Shown one piece after another: positions 33,889 to 42,237 of a DNA stretch of 64,000 bases. The translations under genes and the position numbers were made by a program. The number at the start of each line of letters is the position of its first letter. Positions within the stretch are counted from its first letter, which is position 1. Under the pieces are notes generated by a model. That model was not told the origin of the DNA. It searched no databases and was given only the letters and a program-made list of their open reading frames with translations. Location: NCBI GenBank assembly GCA_964446585.1, contig CAYUPI010000011.1, forward strand, positions 70,814-134,813, read 5' to 3'. Origin of the DNA: CAYUPI01 sp964446585. Lineage in GTDB: Bacteria > Verrucomicrobiota > Verrucomicrobiia > Limisphaerales > UBA8199.

Positions 33889-34857
33889 ATGAAAGTCACC
33901 ATACCGGAAGATCTGAAAAAGGAGGTGCCGCAGACAACCTATGGAAAAATCCTCAGCGCCACCCCGGTAGTTATGGCGGTCGTGGCCACGATGTTAGCTG
34001 GCCTTGCTTCGAGCGAAATGACGCGCGCCCAATATGACCGTTCCCTTGCGGCGCAACAGCAGTCCAAGGCCGGTGACCAGTGGAGTTTCTTTCAGGCCAA
34101 ACGGCTGCGCGGCGCCTATCAACGCAACACTGCCGACCTTCTGCAATCCCTCACGGAGGTGCATACCGTCGAGCCAGCACGGCTCAAAACCTGGACGCAA
34201 CAACAGCCCGAAACCACCAAGGCGCGCAATGACCTTCTGACTCTGCTGGATTCGGCTGCAGGCCAGCAAGCGCTCGCCCTGCTGCAGAGGGGCGAGCTGC
34301 CCGCGGCCGGAGCCGCCTCTGCCGTAGCTCCGAATATCAAGTTCGCGCTCGACGCGGTGGAGGATTCGCGCACGGATGCCGAGGTCGCTGCCGCTTTGTT
34401 TAAGGTCAAGAATGCCGACCTGGACGCAGCACTAAAAGCTGCCCGGGATCAGGTCCAGGCCTTCGATACCGCAACCAAACCACTGAATCAGGCTATCGAA
34501 GAGCTGGATAGTCTGTTGTCCCGGTTGACAGGGGCGGGAGCCACCGGCAGCTCACCCGCCCGGGATTTCACCGCGGCGCGCTTGAAGTACTCCGGACAGA
34601 GGTATGAGGTCGAGGCGCGACTGAATCAGGCGATTGCCAATCTCTATGAGCTTCAGGTGCGCAAGAGTAATCTTTCGGCGGAACGCCACCACGCGCGGAG
34701 CCAGAAATTCTTCTACGGCATGCTCGGAGCGCAGTTGGCGGTCATCATCTCCACCTTTGCCATAGCTGCCCGCCAGCGAAACCTTTTGTGGTCGCTTGCC
34801 GCCATCGCCGGCCTCCTGGCAATCATTTTCGCAATCGTTGTTTATCTCACAATGTGA
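33889..34857 (+). CDS. DUF4337-like membrane protein
   Basis: 322 residues. An N-terminal helix (SATPVVMAVVATMLAGLASSEM) precedes SEMTRAQYDRSLAAQQQSKA and DQWSFFQAKRLRG, which match DUF4337. The middle (about 80-260) is Ala/Lys/Asp-rich helical, probably coiled coil, and the end has two further helices (FFYGMLGAQLAVIISTFAIA and LLWSLAAIAGLLAIIFAIVV). DUF4337 has no known role. It stands between the two halves of the respiratory cluster on the same strand. Confidence 0.75.
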   Translation: MKVTIPEDLKKEVPQTTYGKILSATPVVMAVVATMLAGLASSEMTRAQYDRSLAAQQQSKAGDQWSFFQAKRLRGAYQRNTADLLQSLTEVHTVEPARLKTWTQQQPETTKARNDLLTLLDSAAGQQALALLQRGELPAAGAASAVAPNIKFALDAVEDSRTDAEVAAALFKVKNADLDAALKAARDQVQAFDTATKPLNQAIEELDSLLSRLTGAGATGSSPARDFTAARLKYSGQRYEVEARLNQAIANLYELQVRKSNLSAERHHARSQKFFYGMLGAQLAVIISTFAIAARQRNLLWSLAAIAGLLAIIFAIVVYLTM

Positions 34858-35033
34858 CGAGGCTAAAAGGAACCAACACAAGAGTTGATTGTGGCGCGGT
34901 GCTTGAATGTCGGTGCGCAACAGTTTTGTCCTGCGGTTCATGAGGCGAAGCGTAAGCATTGAGATCCTCGAGCAGTTTATGCTGGAGGATTTTCTGACGA
35001 AAGGCCCAGGGACATGAGCACGAGCGCTAACAC

Positions 35034-35309
35034 GTGCTGCCCGGAGAAGACCTTGTCGAGCAAGGTCTTGCCGATTTGGCGCAAGGGCGGGTAACGGATT
35101 ACTCCCTTCTGGTTCTTATTGCCGCACCGAGACTGAGACGACTGGGGATCTCTATACCTAAGCCGGCTTTCACAGGCCCCTACGAGCACAAGCTTTATGA
35201 ACGCCTGGACCAACGCCTCGGCACTGCTGCCCACTCGTATTACAACAGTCTGTTGCGGCGTATTGTGAGCTACGCGCGCGCCCTGGAGCGCGAACAAAGC
35301 CAAGCCTGA
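35034..35309 (+). CDS. Small conserved hypothetical protein
   Basis: 91 residues from a GTG; the codon two positions upstream is an in-frame TAA, so no longer start exists. Features: LVEQGLADLAQGRVTDYSLLVLIAAPRLRRLG, then a conserved-looking HSYYNSLLRRIVSYARALER end. I recall similar small proteins from Pedosphaera-type genomes but cannot name a family. No clear ribosome binding site. Confidence 0.55.
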   Translation: MLPGEDLVEQGLADLAQGRVTDYSLLVLIAAPRLRRLGISIPKPAFTGPYEHKLYERLDQRLGTAAHSYYNSLLRRIVSYARALEREQSQA

Positions 35310-35651
35310 CTCGAGGAAGGACTCAAGGCTCCGTGGCGAGAACGATAGACCCCTGCAAGTACACCATCCCGTCCTGCTGGGAATAACCTGTCCCAACAGA
35401 CCTCTGATAACCCCTCAACCATCCTGCTTTTTCCGTCCGGCCCGGCGGCCAAAAAATGGCCATGAATTAACAAATGATGTAAAGCGGCCTAGCTCAGAAT
35501 CGGCTCTAATACTATAGACATGAGAAAAGCAGATGAGTCCTAAAGATAACAAACCACAACACTTTCCAGCCAAGTGCTCCAGACCGTTCCCTTTTCCTGG
35601 ACGGTGGGTCTTGCTCCAGGAATCGCCACGCGAAACCGAAGACATGAAACT
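35310..35651. other. Intergenic region (no gene)
   Basis: No credible coding frame. Visible features are a short GGCCAAAAAATGGCC hairpin near 35450 and AT-richer DNA (CTAATACTATAGACATGAG near 35510) that could contain the promoter of the following cytochrome. A TAGCTCAGAATCGG string looks like a tRNA D-arm but no tRNA can be built around it. Confidence 0.45.
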
Positions 35652-35981
35652 ATGAAAAAACTACTGCCACTCAGCATTATTGCGTCAGCGCTCGCGCTGG
35701 CGTCGGCCTCGGCGCAGGATGCCAAGGCAACTTATGAGAAAGATTGCGCCAAATGTCACGGCGCCGACGGCAAGGGCGCTACGAAGATGGGCCAAAAACT
35801 TGGCGCCAAGGACTATACCGACGCAAAAGTCCAGGCCGAGTTGAAAGACGACGCGGCCTTCAAGGCTATCAAGGAAGGGCTGAAAGACGAAGAGGGTAAG
35901 ACCCTGATGAAGCCCGCCGAAGACTTGACCGACGCTCAGATCAAAGCCCTCGTGGCGCATTTACGGTCTTTCAAGAAGTAA
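35652..35981 (+). CDS. Monoheme cytochrome c, paralogue of the 28.5 kb gene
   Basis: 109 residues from the ATG that starts MKKLLPLSIIASALALASAS, a signal peptide. Heme motif CAKCH then HGADGKGATKMGQ; the probable distal Met is in LMKPAEDL. It has the same length and large shared blocks as the cytochrome before the tetraheme operon, so each of the two respiratory units has its own copy. Likely the periplasmic carrier for the NapC-type and CbcL-like proteins just downstream. Confidence 0.9.
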   Translation: MKKLLPLSIIASALALASASAQDAKATYEKDCAKCHGADGKGATKMGQKLGAKDYTDAKVQAELKDDAAFKAIKEGLKDEEGKTLMKPAEDLTDAQIKALVAHLRSFKK

Positions 35982-36018
35982 GAGTCGGCCTGTCAAAGCG
36001 TCGGGCCTGCGCCGCGAG

Positions 36019-36059
36019 CTGCGCCTGCCGCCCGGTTGTGAGCACGCGGCCAGGCGCAG
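36019..36059. terminator. GC-rich hairpin between the cytochrome and the NapC-type gene
   Basis: CTGCGCCTG and CAGGCGCAG form a perfect 9-bp stem around about 23 bases. There is no T tract, so intrinsic termination is doubtful; it may instead attenuate transcription or stabilise the upstream mRNA, giving more cytochrome than downstream protein. Confidence 0.35.
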
Positions 36060-36117
36060 TGGCCCGGAGTGCGCCCTTCACACTTCTCTGAAGCTTCGAG
36101 AAGAATAGCTCATCCAC

Positions 36118-37596
36118 ATGAAACCTGAAACCGCTCCCCAGCAGTCTCCGCCGCGCCGTGCGTCGGTGTTCCGCAACTGGATCAGCCTGACCGGATTAGT
36201 GGTCATGGTGGGAAGCCTGTTTTCTTTCCTGCTGTTGCTCCTGCTCGATACTCTGGCGCCTTTTGCGAATCCGTATGTCGGCATCTTGACTTATCTGGTC
36301 GCTCCCGGATTCCTGATCATCGGTTCGGCTGTGGCGGCCGTCGGCGCCGTGCTGCGCCATCGCCAGATCGTCAGATACGGCGGTCCGTTGCCTCCTCTGC
36401 GGATCGATCTCACCCGGAAACGGGATCGGCGGATCTTCGCTGTTTTCCTCGCCGGTGGAGTATTGTTCCTGCTCATTTCCGCCATCGGCAGTTATCGAAG
36501 TTATAATTACACAGAGTCGGTTCAATTTTGCGGCCAGGCTTGCCACGGCGTAATGAAGCCCGAGCTCATAACGTATCTTCATTCACCCCATGCGCGCGTC
36601 GCTTGCGCCGAGTGCCATATCGGCAAAGGAGCCGCCTGGTACGTGCGCTCGAAACTGTCAGGCACCTATCAAGTCTATGCGACAGTGGCGAACAAATATC
36701 CGCGCCCGATCCCCACCCCGGTCAAAAACCTCCGGCCCGCCCAGGAAACGTGTGAGGAATGCCATTGGCCAAAAAAGTTCGTCGGCAACCTCGAGCACAC
36801 GTATTCCTATTTTCTGGGGGATGAAACTAATACACCTTTCAGAGTCCGGCTGTTGATGAACGTTGGCGGCGGCGATCCGACTCATGGGCCGGTCGGCGGC
36901 ATTCACTGGCACATGAACGTCGGCAACAAAATCGAATATCTCACCTCAGACGAAGCCCGACAAAAAATCCCGTACGTGCGCCTGACCGATTCTCAGGGTG
37001 TGGTCGCTGAGTTCCGCTCGCCTAAGTTCACCAATGCGGTCGATGAAGCTTCCATCCGACGTATGGACTGCATGGACTGCCACAATCGACCTGCGCACCG
37101 ATACCAGTCTCCCAACACGGCGGTGAACCTCGCCCTGTACCTGGGCAAGATTGATCGTTCGCTGCCCTACATCAAAACCAACATCCTTTACGTTCTGACG
37201 CGCTCCTACGCCAACGACACCAAAGCCCTGGAAGGCATCGCGACCTTTCTGGCAGCACGTTATCCCAACGATGCCCGCATTCGGCCCGTTATCAACGTCG
37301 TGCAGGAAATCTATACCAACAACTTTTTCCCGGCGATGAAGGCCAGTTGGCAGGTATATCCGGACAATATCGGCCACAAGGAATGGCCCGGCTGCTTCCG
37401 CTGCCACGATGGCAAGCACAAGACCGCGGACGGCCAACGCGTCATCAAAGCCAACGACTGCAATGCCTGCCACACCATATTAGCCCAAGGCAACGGTACG
37501 GAACTGAATCAACTCACGCCCAATGGCCAGAAATTCAAACACCCCGGAGATCCAGTCGATGGCGACTGCAATGATTGTCATACGGGAGGGCTGTGA
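36118..37596 (+). CDS. NapC/NirT-type seven-heme cytochrome c with three membrane helices
   Basis: 492 residues. Helices at about 22-46, 52-80 and 105-125 precede a periplasmic domain. The first heme motif is CGQACH (C138 to H143), a CX3CH instead of CX2CH, in the NapC/NrfH-like context FCGQACHGVMKPE. Six normal motifs follow: CAECH, CEECH, CMDCH, CFRCH, CNACH and CNDCH. Such proteins take electrons from menaquinol and deliver them to periplasmic multiheme partners. Its stop is one base before the next gene's ATG, so the pair is co-translated. Confidence 0.88.
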   Translation: MKPETAPQQSPPRRASVFRNWISLTGLVVMVGSLFSFLLLLLLDTLAPFANPYVGILTYLVAPGFLIIGSAVAAVGAVLRHRQIVRYGGPLPPLRIDLTRKRDRRIFAVFLAGGVLFLLISAIGSYRSYNYTESVQFCGQACHGVMKPELITYLHSPHARVACAECHIGKGAAWYVRSKLSGTYQVYATVANKYPRPIPTPVKNLRPAQETCEECHWPKKFVGNLEHTYSYFLGDETNTPFRVRLLMNVGGGDPTHGPVGGIHWHMNVGNKIEYLTSDEARQKIPYVRLTDSQGVVAEFRSPKFTNAVDEASIRRMDCMDCHNRPAHRYQSPNTAVNLALYLGKIDRSLPYIKTNILYVLTRSYANDTKALEGIATFLAARYPNDARIRPVINVVQEIYTNNFFPAMKASWQVYPDNIGHKEWPGCFRCHDGKHKTADGQRVIKANDCNACHTILAQGNGTELNQLTPNGQKFKHPGDPVDGDCNDCHTGGL

Positions 37597-37597
37597 A

Positions 37598-39832
37598 ATG
37601 GGAAAACCCCAAGCGCCAAGCGCCAAGCGCCAAAGAAACACCAAGCTTCAAATCCCAGGCGTCATTCACCCGGAATTAGCGGGTAGGGGGCTTGGCCTTT
37701 GGAGCTTCTCTGGAGCTTGGTGGTTGGTGCTTGGAGCTTGCTTGCTCGCCCCGCTTTCCTCCTCAAGCGCCGAGCGTTTCTCGAACACTGATTGCCTCGA
37801 TTGCCATCTCGACCCCGCGACGACGCGGAAAGTGGATGGCAAAACCGTGGCGCTGATTTTCCCGAGCAACGCCTTCCAGAAATCGGTCCACGCGAAGCTC
37901 GACTGCGTGGATTGCCACGTGGGCATCAAGGACTTGGTCCACCCGAGCAAGCTGCCGCCGCCCAATTGCGTCGGCTGTCACGAGACCAAGCCAACCCACG
38001 AGCAGACGGCCAAAGAATATGCTGCCAGCATCCACGGCGTGAGCCACACGCTGGGCGCGTCTGGCACCGCCAGTTGTTGGAGCTGCCATGGGTCGCACGA
38101 CATGCTGCCGGTCAAACACGCCGATTCTCCCGTTTTCAAACTCAACCTGCCGCGCACCTGCGCCGCCTGCCACAGCAATCCGGGGCTGACCAAAGAGTAC
38201 CAGATGAAACACCCGGAGGCCGCGGCGCAATACATGGACAGCATCCACGGCCGCGCTCTGCTGAAAATGGGTTTGATCGTCGCGTCCTCGTGCAACGATT
38301 GCCATGGCGTCCACGATATCAAACGTGCTGTGGATCGCGACTCGCCCATCAATGCCGCCAACGTCGCCAGGACCTGCGGCAAGTGTCATGTCAAGATCGA
38401 GCAGACCTACAATCAGAGCGTTCACGGACAACTGCTGGGGAAAGGCGATAAACGCGGTCCAGTCTGCACCGATTGTCATACGGCCCACGAAGTCGAGACA
38501 CCGAAAAACGGCCACTTCAAGAGGGTGAGCGACCAGCGTTGCGGCAAATGTCACCAGGATCGCTTGACCCATTACCGCGACACGTATCACGGCAAAGCCA
38601 TGGCGCTGGGCAAGCCCAATGTCGCGTCCGACGTGGCCGCTTGCTATGACTGCCACGGCCATCACGACGTGTTGCCGCCGTCCAACCCCGAATCGCGCTT
38701 ATCCAAAACCAATATTCTGGCGACGTGCCAGCAATGCCATCCGACTGCGACAATGGGCTTTAGCGAATACAAACCGCACGCCAATCCGCTCGATCGGAAA
38801 AACTACCCGGTGCTGCATGCCACCTTCCTGTTCATGACAGCGCTGCTGGTCAGTGTCTTTGTGTTTTTCGGTGCTCACACCGGGGCGTGGTTGTTCCGGG
38901 CCGGCTATTTGTATTGGCACGACTCGAAGACGTTCCGTGAGGCAAAAGTCGGCACCCAGTCCGGCGGGGAGTGGTTCACCCGCTTCGTGCCCTTCGAGCG
39001 CTTCCTCCATTTCCTGGTCGTCACCAGTTTCCTGCTGCTCGTGCTGACCGGGATGCCGCTGAAGTTTTATTACACCGACTGGGCCAAAACCTTGTTCCAC
39101 ATCATCGGCGGCGCCGAAACGGCGCGCGCCTTGCACCGGCTGGGCGCGATTGTGACCTTCGCTTACTTCGGGCTGCACATAGTCTCTCTCGTCGGCAAGT
39201 GTTGGAGCGGCAGGAAAGACGTGCGCGAGCCGCAATCCGGAAAGTTCAAACTCAAACGTCTCTGGAAGGTGATCTTCGGCCCGGATTCAATGATCACCAC
39301 TTTTCAGGACTGGCGCGACTTCGTGGCCCATAAACAGTGGTTCTTCGGCAAAGGTCCCAAACCTCAGTTCGACCGGTGGACCTATTGGGAAAAGTTCGAT
39401 TACTTCGCCGTCTTCTGGGGTGTGGCTATCATCGGCGCGTCTGGTTTGATTATGTGGTTCCCGACCACCTTCACACGCTTCCTCCCGGGCTGGCTGATCA
39501 ACATTGCCCTGGTCATTCACTCGGATGAAGCCTTGCTCGCGGCGGGATTCATCTTCTCGATTCATTTCTTTAACACCCATTTCCGCATCGAGAAATTCCC
39601 GATGGACACCGTCATTTTCTCCGGCCGCATCTCGAAAAACGAAATGCTGCATGAACGGCGGCGCTGGTATGATCGACTGGTGGCCACAAACCGGCTCGAC
39701 GAATATCGGGTTCGGGACGAATGGATGCGTTGGAAGGGCATTGCTCGCTCGTTCGGGTTCTTCTTTTTCGGCCTCGGCGTCCTTTTGCTGCTCCTGATCC
39801 TTTACGCGATGGTCGTTCGGCTGTTGCCTTGA
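37598..39832 (+). CDS. CbcL-like fusion: 11-heme cytochrome c plus FdnI/HydC-type cytochrome b
   Basis: 744 residues. The N-terminal 60 residues are encoded by a repeat element and supply the only signal-like segment (WWLVLGACLLAPLSSSSA). Eleven CxxCH motifs follow up to about residue 385: CLDCH, CVDCH, CVGCH, CWSCH, CAACH, CNDCH, CGKCH, CTDCH, CGKCH, CYDCH and CQQCH. The C-terminal half has about six membrane helices with paired His residues (FERFLHFLVV, RALHRLGAIV, FGLHIVSL, HSDEALLAA, SIHFFNTHF), as in formate-dehydrogenase gamma/HydC di-heme cytochrome b. The architecture matches Geobacter CbcL, a menaquinol oxidase of extracellular electron transfer. Which terminal acceptor is used here is unknown. 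Confidence 0.85.
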   Translation: MGKPQAPSAKRQRNTKLQIPGVIHPELAGRGLGLWSFSGAWWLVLGACLLAPLSSSSAERFSNTDCLDCHLDPATTRKVDGKTVALIFPSNAFQKSVHAKLDCVDCHVGIKDLVHPSKLPPPNCVGCHETKPTHEQTAKEYAASIHGVSHTLGASGTASCWSCHGSHDMLPVKHADSPVFKLNLPRTCAACHSNPGLTKEYQMKHPEAAAQYMDSIHGRALLKMGLIVASSCNDCHGVHDIKRAVDRDSPINAANVARTCGKCHVKIEQTYNQSVHGQLLGKGDKRGPVCTDCHTAHEVETPKNGHFKRVSDQRCGKCHQDRLTHYRDTYHGKAMALGKPNVASDVAACYDCHGHHDVLPPSNPESRLSKTNILATCQQCHPTATMGFSEYKPHANPLDRKNYPVLHATFLFMTALLVSVFVFFGAHTGAWLFRAGYLYWHDSKTFREAKVGTQSGGEWFTRFVPFERFLHFLVVTSFLLLVLTGMPLKFYYTDWAKTLFHIIGGAETARALHRLGAIVTFAYFGLHIVSLVGKCWSGRKDVREPQSGKFKLKRLWKVIFGPDSMITTFQDWRDFVAHKQWFFGKGPKPQFDRWTYWEKFDYFAVFWGVAIIGASGLIMWFPTTFTRFLPGWLINIALVIHSDEALLAAGFIFSIHFFNTHFRIEKFPMDTVIFSGRISKNEMLHERRRWYDRLVATNRLDEYRVRDEWMRWKGIARSFGFFFFGLGVLLLLLILYAMVVRLLP
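37610..37740. repeat. CAAGCGC/GCTTGGAG degenerate inverted repeat, inside a reading frame
   Basis: It starts AAGCGCCAAGCGCCAAGCGC and ends with GAGCTTGGTGGTTGGTGC and TTGGAGCTTG, a roughly complementary run of 6-7 base units. This low-complexity palindrome type is usually intergenic. Here it lies at the start of the CbcL-like gene and codes for its N-terminal 45 residues. Confidence 0.65.
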
Positions 39833-39838
39833 GCCTGA

Positions 39839-40342
39839 GGGAGGCCTGGCCGGGCCGCAGTCGCACGGCAAAAAAAGCGAAGCTTTCGCCAAGATGTGGG
39901 GCTGGGTGCAGTCGTCTGGGGAACGATCATTATGGCTGTGACCGGATTGATGATCTGGTTCAAGCTTGATGTTACTCGATTCTTGCCACGGTGGGCAGTG
40001 GATGTCGCGACGACCATCCACTATTACGAAGCCATCCTCGCCTGCCTGGCGATTGGCGTATGGCATTTCTATCACGTGATGTTCGATCCGGACGTTTATC
40101 CCGTAAACTGGGCGTTTTGGGACGGGTGGGTGTCGAAAGAGTGGCTCGAGGAGGAACATCCACTCGACGAGGAAACGCTTGCGCGCGCAGCGGAGAGTGC
40201 CTCAACCGCACCGCGAACGGTCTTTGTCAACCAGACCCGCACCAAACTCGGGCAGCCTTCCACGATAGGTGGCAACGGTCCGCTGAACCAGCCCAACGGC
40301 CAGAGCGAGACATCCCGCAGCGGCGCGGATTTCACGATCTAA
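39839..40342 (+). pseudogene. C-terminal remnant of a second FdnI-like cytochrome b gene
   Basis: An open frame with no ATG. A GTG at 39896 would give 148 residues. It contains two helices, AVVWGTIIMAVTGLMIWF and YYEAILACLAIGVWHFYHVM, joined by DVTRFLPRWAVDVATTIH. This matches the fourth and fifth helices of the preceding CbcL-like protein (WGVAIIGASGLIMWFP, TRFLPGW, HSDEALL), followed by DPDVYPVNWAFWDG. The first half of such a cytochrome b is missing, so heme binding by this fragment alone is unlikely. Either a decayed paralogue or a short accessory subunit; I favour decay. Confidence 0.6.
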
Positions 40343-40399
40343 CTTGAATCCGTGTGAATCCCAATCGGCGCGAGCTTGCTACCCGGGCAGGCCGGCGGG

Positions 40400-40723
40400 C
40401 TATTTGCAAAGGGCGCAATCGGTGACGGCGGTTGCGTTAATCAGAGGATACTGATTCCTTCCGTGCTGAAGGAAGGCAGGGCAAGCAATGCCTGGAGGTT
40501 CGCAGATGTTCTGCGTCATCACGCAGTGCCTGGTCCGACCGTAACCGGCCCAACGAGTGCAGTAAAAGCAGCAGGTGCTGGTCGCGGTTTGCGCCGCTGC
40601 CTTGCCCGCACCCAACAGCGCCAGCACAACACTGGCAATTCCCTTCCCGAAGCGTTGCAACGCCTGCCGGCGCGTGACGGATTGGGCGAGGCCCTTCGTC
40701 ATTTCGTCGAATTTGTTGTTCAT
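40400..40723 (-). CDS. Tat-exported small Cys-rich protein (copy 1)
   Basis: 107 residues. The start ATG follows GAGAGGAAAG. SVTRRQALQRFG with a hydrophobic stretch (IASVVLALLGAGKAAA) is a twin-arginine signal. The mature 60 residues contain TCCFYC, ICEPPGIAC and a final TDCALCK. These three Cys blocks are shared, in order, with the copy at 44.4-44.7 kb of equal length. Tat export suggests folding or cofactor/metal loading before transport. It is the second gene after the beta-helix gene in a unit with its own copy of the shared promoter motif. No known family function. Confidence 0.82.
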   Translation of the reverse strand: MNNKFDEMTKGLAQSVTRRQALQRFGKGIASVVLALLGAGKAAAQTATSTCCFYCTRWAGYGRTRHCVMTQNICEPPGIACPAFLQHGRNQYPLINATAVTDCALCK

Positions 40724-40781
40724 GATGCTTTCCTCTCGTTTTTTTGTTTTTGGTTTGTTGATTCCGAAGCGTTGCTGCCCG

Positions 40782-42137
40782 TTACGGGCACGGCGGCACG
40801 GTGACGCCGAAGCCGGCGCTGGGAATTGCGCCGGTGAGCGAGTGACCATTCCAAAAAAGAAAATCGTTGTCCCCTTGGCGAATGCGATATTGGAAGCCTC
40901 GCGTCCCGCCAACGCAGTCGGCCAGTTCACTTTCCGGATCGTTGATGATGACCGTCGCGTTTTGGACAAAGTTCTGCGGAATCCACTGGTAGTCGAAAAG
41001 CGGATTGCCGTGGGGATCGTACAAGTCGTTGAACGACTGGAATGTGATCTGACCTGTCAGCTCTGGCCCTTGAAATGAATTGCCGGCCAGAGTCAGGCGG
41101 ATGGTCACGGGCGCGGTCGTGGTGTCATACTTTGGCATCGAATGGGAGAAAAGGTGGTCGTGGACCAAATCAACGAGGCTGAAGTCGGCCATCGCATTGT
41201 TCCGGAAGGTGTTGCCCGAAAGGTAGGCGTCCAGATAACCCGGCTGATCCATGGCCGACGGCGTGTAGTCGCGAATAAAAAACTCCATGGGGCCGATATG
41301 CGGGTTGTTCTCGAAAAGATTTCCCGAAATGTTCACGCTCAGCGAGGCTGGTTGCGCCGGCGCGGACCAAAACTCGGGCGTGCCAACGGCCTGAATGACT
41401 GCTTCCTCGTTAAAGCTCCCGTGGTTGCGGCTGAAATTGACGTGCGCACCGCCTGGACTGGGACCGACGTAGAATCCGACGAGGCAGTGTTTCACGTTGC
41501 ACTGTTCGACGGAGCCGCTGGCATAGTTGAACCCGCCGACTTCATACCAATTGTCGAAATCGCAAAGCCGGACGGACCCGCCCGTGAGCGCGCGCGGCTG
41601 AAAGTCAGGATCCCACGGACTGGGCCACTGACCCTCGAATTGAATCGGCATGAGAAAGACCTGCCCGTTCGTGTTGACGGCGGCGCTGTTGAACGACAAC
41701 CCGGTCACACTGACGTCATCGGCGCGAACGAGAAAGAGCAGATTGAGCCACAGGCTCTGATCGCCCAGCGTTGCAGGCACGATGTACACGGGAGTGGCGA
41801 AGTGATCGAGGAAACCGTTGGCGTCGAGGACCGGATTGCTCAATCCTTCGATCGCCAGGTGGTCGCGCGTGATGATGGTATTGGCGGCGATGGGATAAGT
41901 TCCGGGGCGGAGTTTGATGTTGACCGCGCCGCCGGGAATCGCGTGCGCGAACGCAATCGCCTGACCCAAGGTTTGAAGCGGTCTGCTGGCCGTGCCGGGA
42001 TTGCCATCCTTGCCGCGCGCAGCGTCAACCCAGAGCGTGTAAGTTTGGGCAGAGGCAATTTGGCAGCCGATGAGTATAAGTCCCAATGTGATCGAGCGTG
42101 CCACCTGCCCGACTGGGTAGTTAAGTTTTGATTTCAT
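40782..42137 (-). CDS. DUF1565 / right-handed parallel beta-helix secreted protein
   Basis: 451 residues with signal peptide ending near ASAQ. YTLWVDAARGKDGNPGTASRPLQTLGQAIAFA is the DUF1565 signature; then repeated short strands with Asn ladders (VSVTGLSFNSAAVNTNG, LFENNPHIGP, LSGNTFRNNAM, LAGNSFQGPELTG) point to a parallel beta-helix, as in pectate-lyase-like folds. Surface binding or polysaccharide interaction is likely, catalysis uncertain. First gene of a two-gene unit, with the shared promoter-like motif 26 bases before the start. Confidence 0.8.
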   Translation of the reverse strand: MKSKLNYPVGQVARSITLGLILIGCQIASAQTYTLWVDAARGKDGNPGTASRPLQTLGQAIAFAHAIPGGAVNIKLRPGTYPIAANTIITRDHLAIEGLSNPVLDANGFLDHFATPVYIVPATLGDQSLWLNLLFLVRADDVSVTGLSFNSAAVNTNGQVFLMPIQFEGQWPSPWDPDFQPRALTGGSVRLCDFDNWYEVGGFNYASGSVEQCNVKHCLVGFYVGPSPGGAHVNFSRNHGSFNEEAVIQAVGTPEFWSAPAQPASLSVNISGNLFENNPHIGPMEFFIRDYTPSAMDQPGYLDAYLSGNTFRNNAMADFSLVDLVHDHLFSHSMPKYDTTTAPVTIRLTLAGNSFQGPELTGQITFQSFNDLYDPHGNPLFDYQWIPQNFVQNATVIINDPESELADCVGGTRGFQYRIRQGDNDFLFWNGHSLTGAIPSAGFGVTVPPCP

Positions 42138-42163
42138 ATTAGTTCTTTCTGCTTTGGTTTTCG

Positions 42164-42204
42164 CTTATCAGTGCGACGCGACGGGACGGTTTGGGCCAAA
42201 AAAT
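42164..42204 (-). promoter_or_regulatory. Shared promoter-like motif, copy A
   Basis: Read on the minus strand: TTTGGCCCAAACCGTCCC, then CGTCGCACTGATAAGCGAA. The TGGCCCAAA-CG and GTCGCA-TG blocks recur at the same spacing in two other places of this locus, each time just upstream of a minus-strand gene. Candidate promoter for the nearby ECF sigma factor. The downstream AGGTAGAACGAC block of the other copies is degenerate here. Confidence 0.65.
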
Positions 42205-42237
42205 GTTTTGCGACAGCCAAAGCCGGGATAACACAAG

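Noticed and set aside
35484..35520. TAGCTCAGAATCGG string resembling a tRNA D-arm
   Set aside because: No anticodon stem, T-arm (GGTTCGA-type) or acceptor pairing can be found at the right distances.
36022..37596. NapC-type protein considered as nitrate or nitrite reductase partner
   Set aside because: No napA, nrfA or nirS gene is present, and seven hemes exceed the four of NapC/NrfH, so a specific nitrogen role is not supported.
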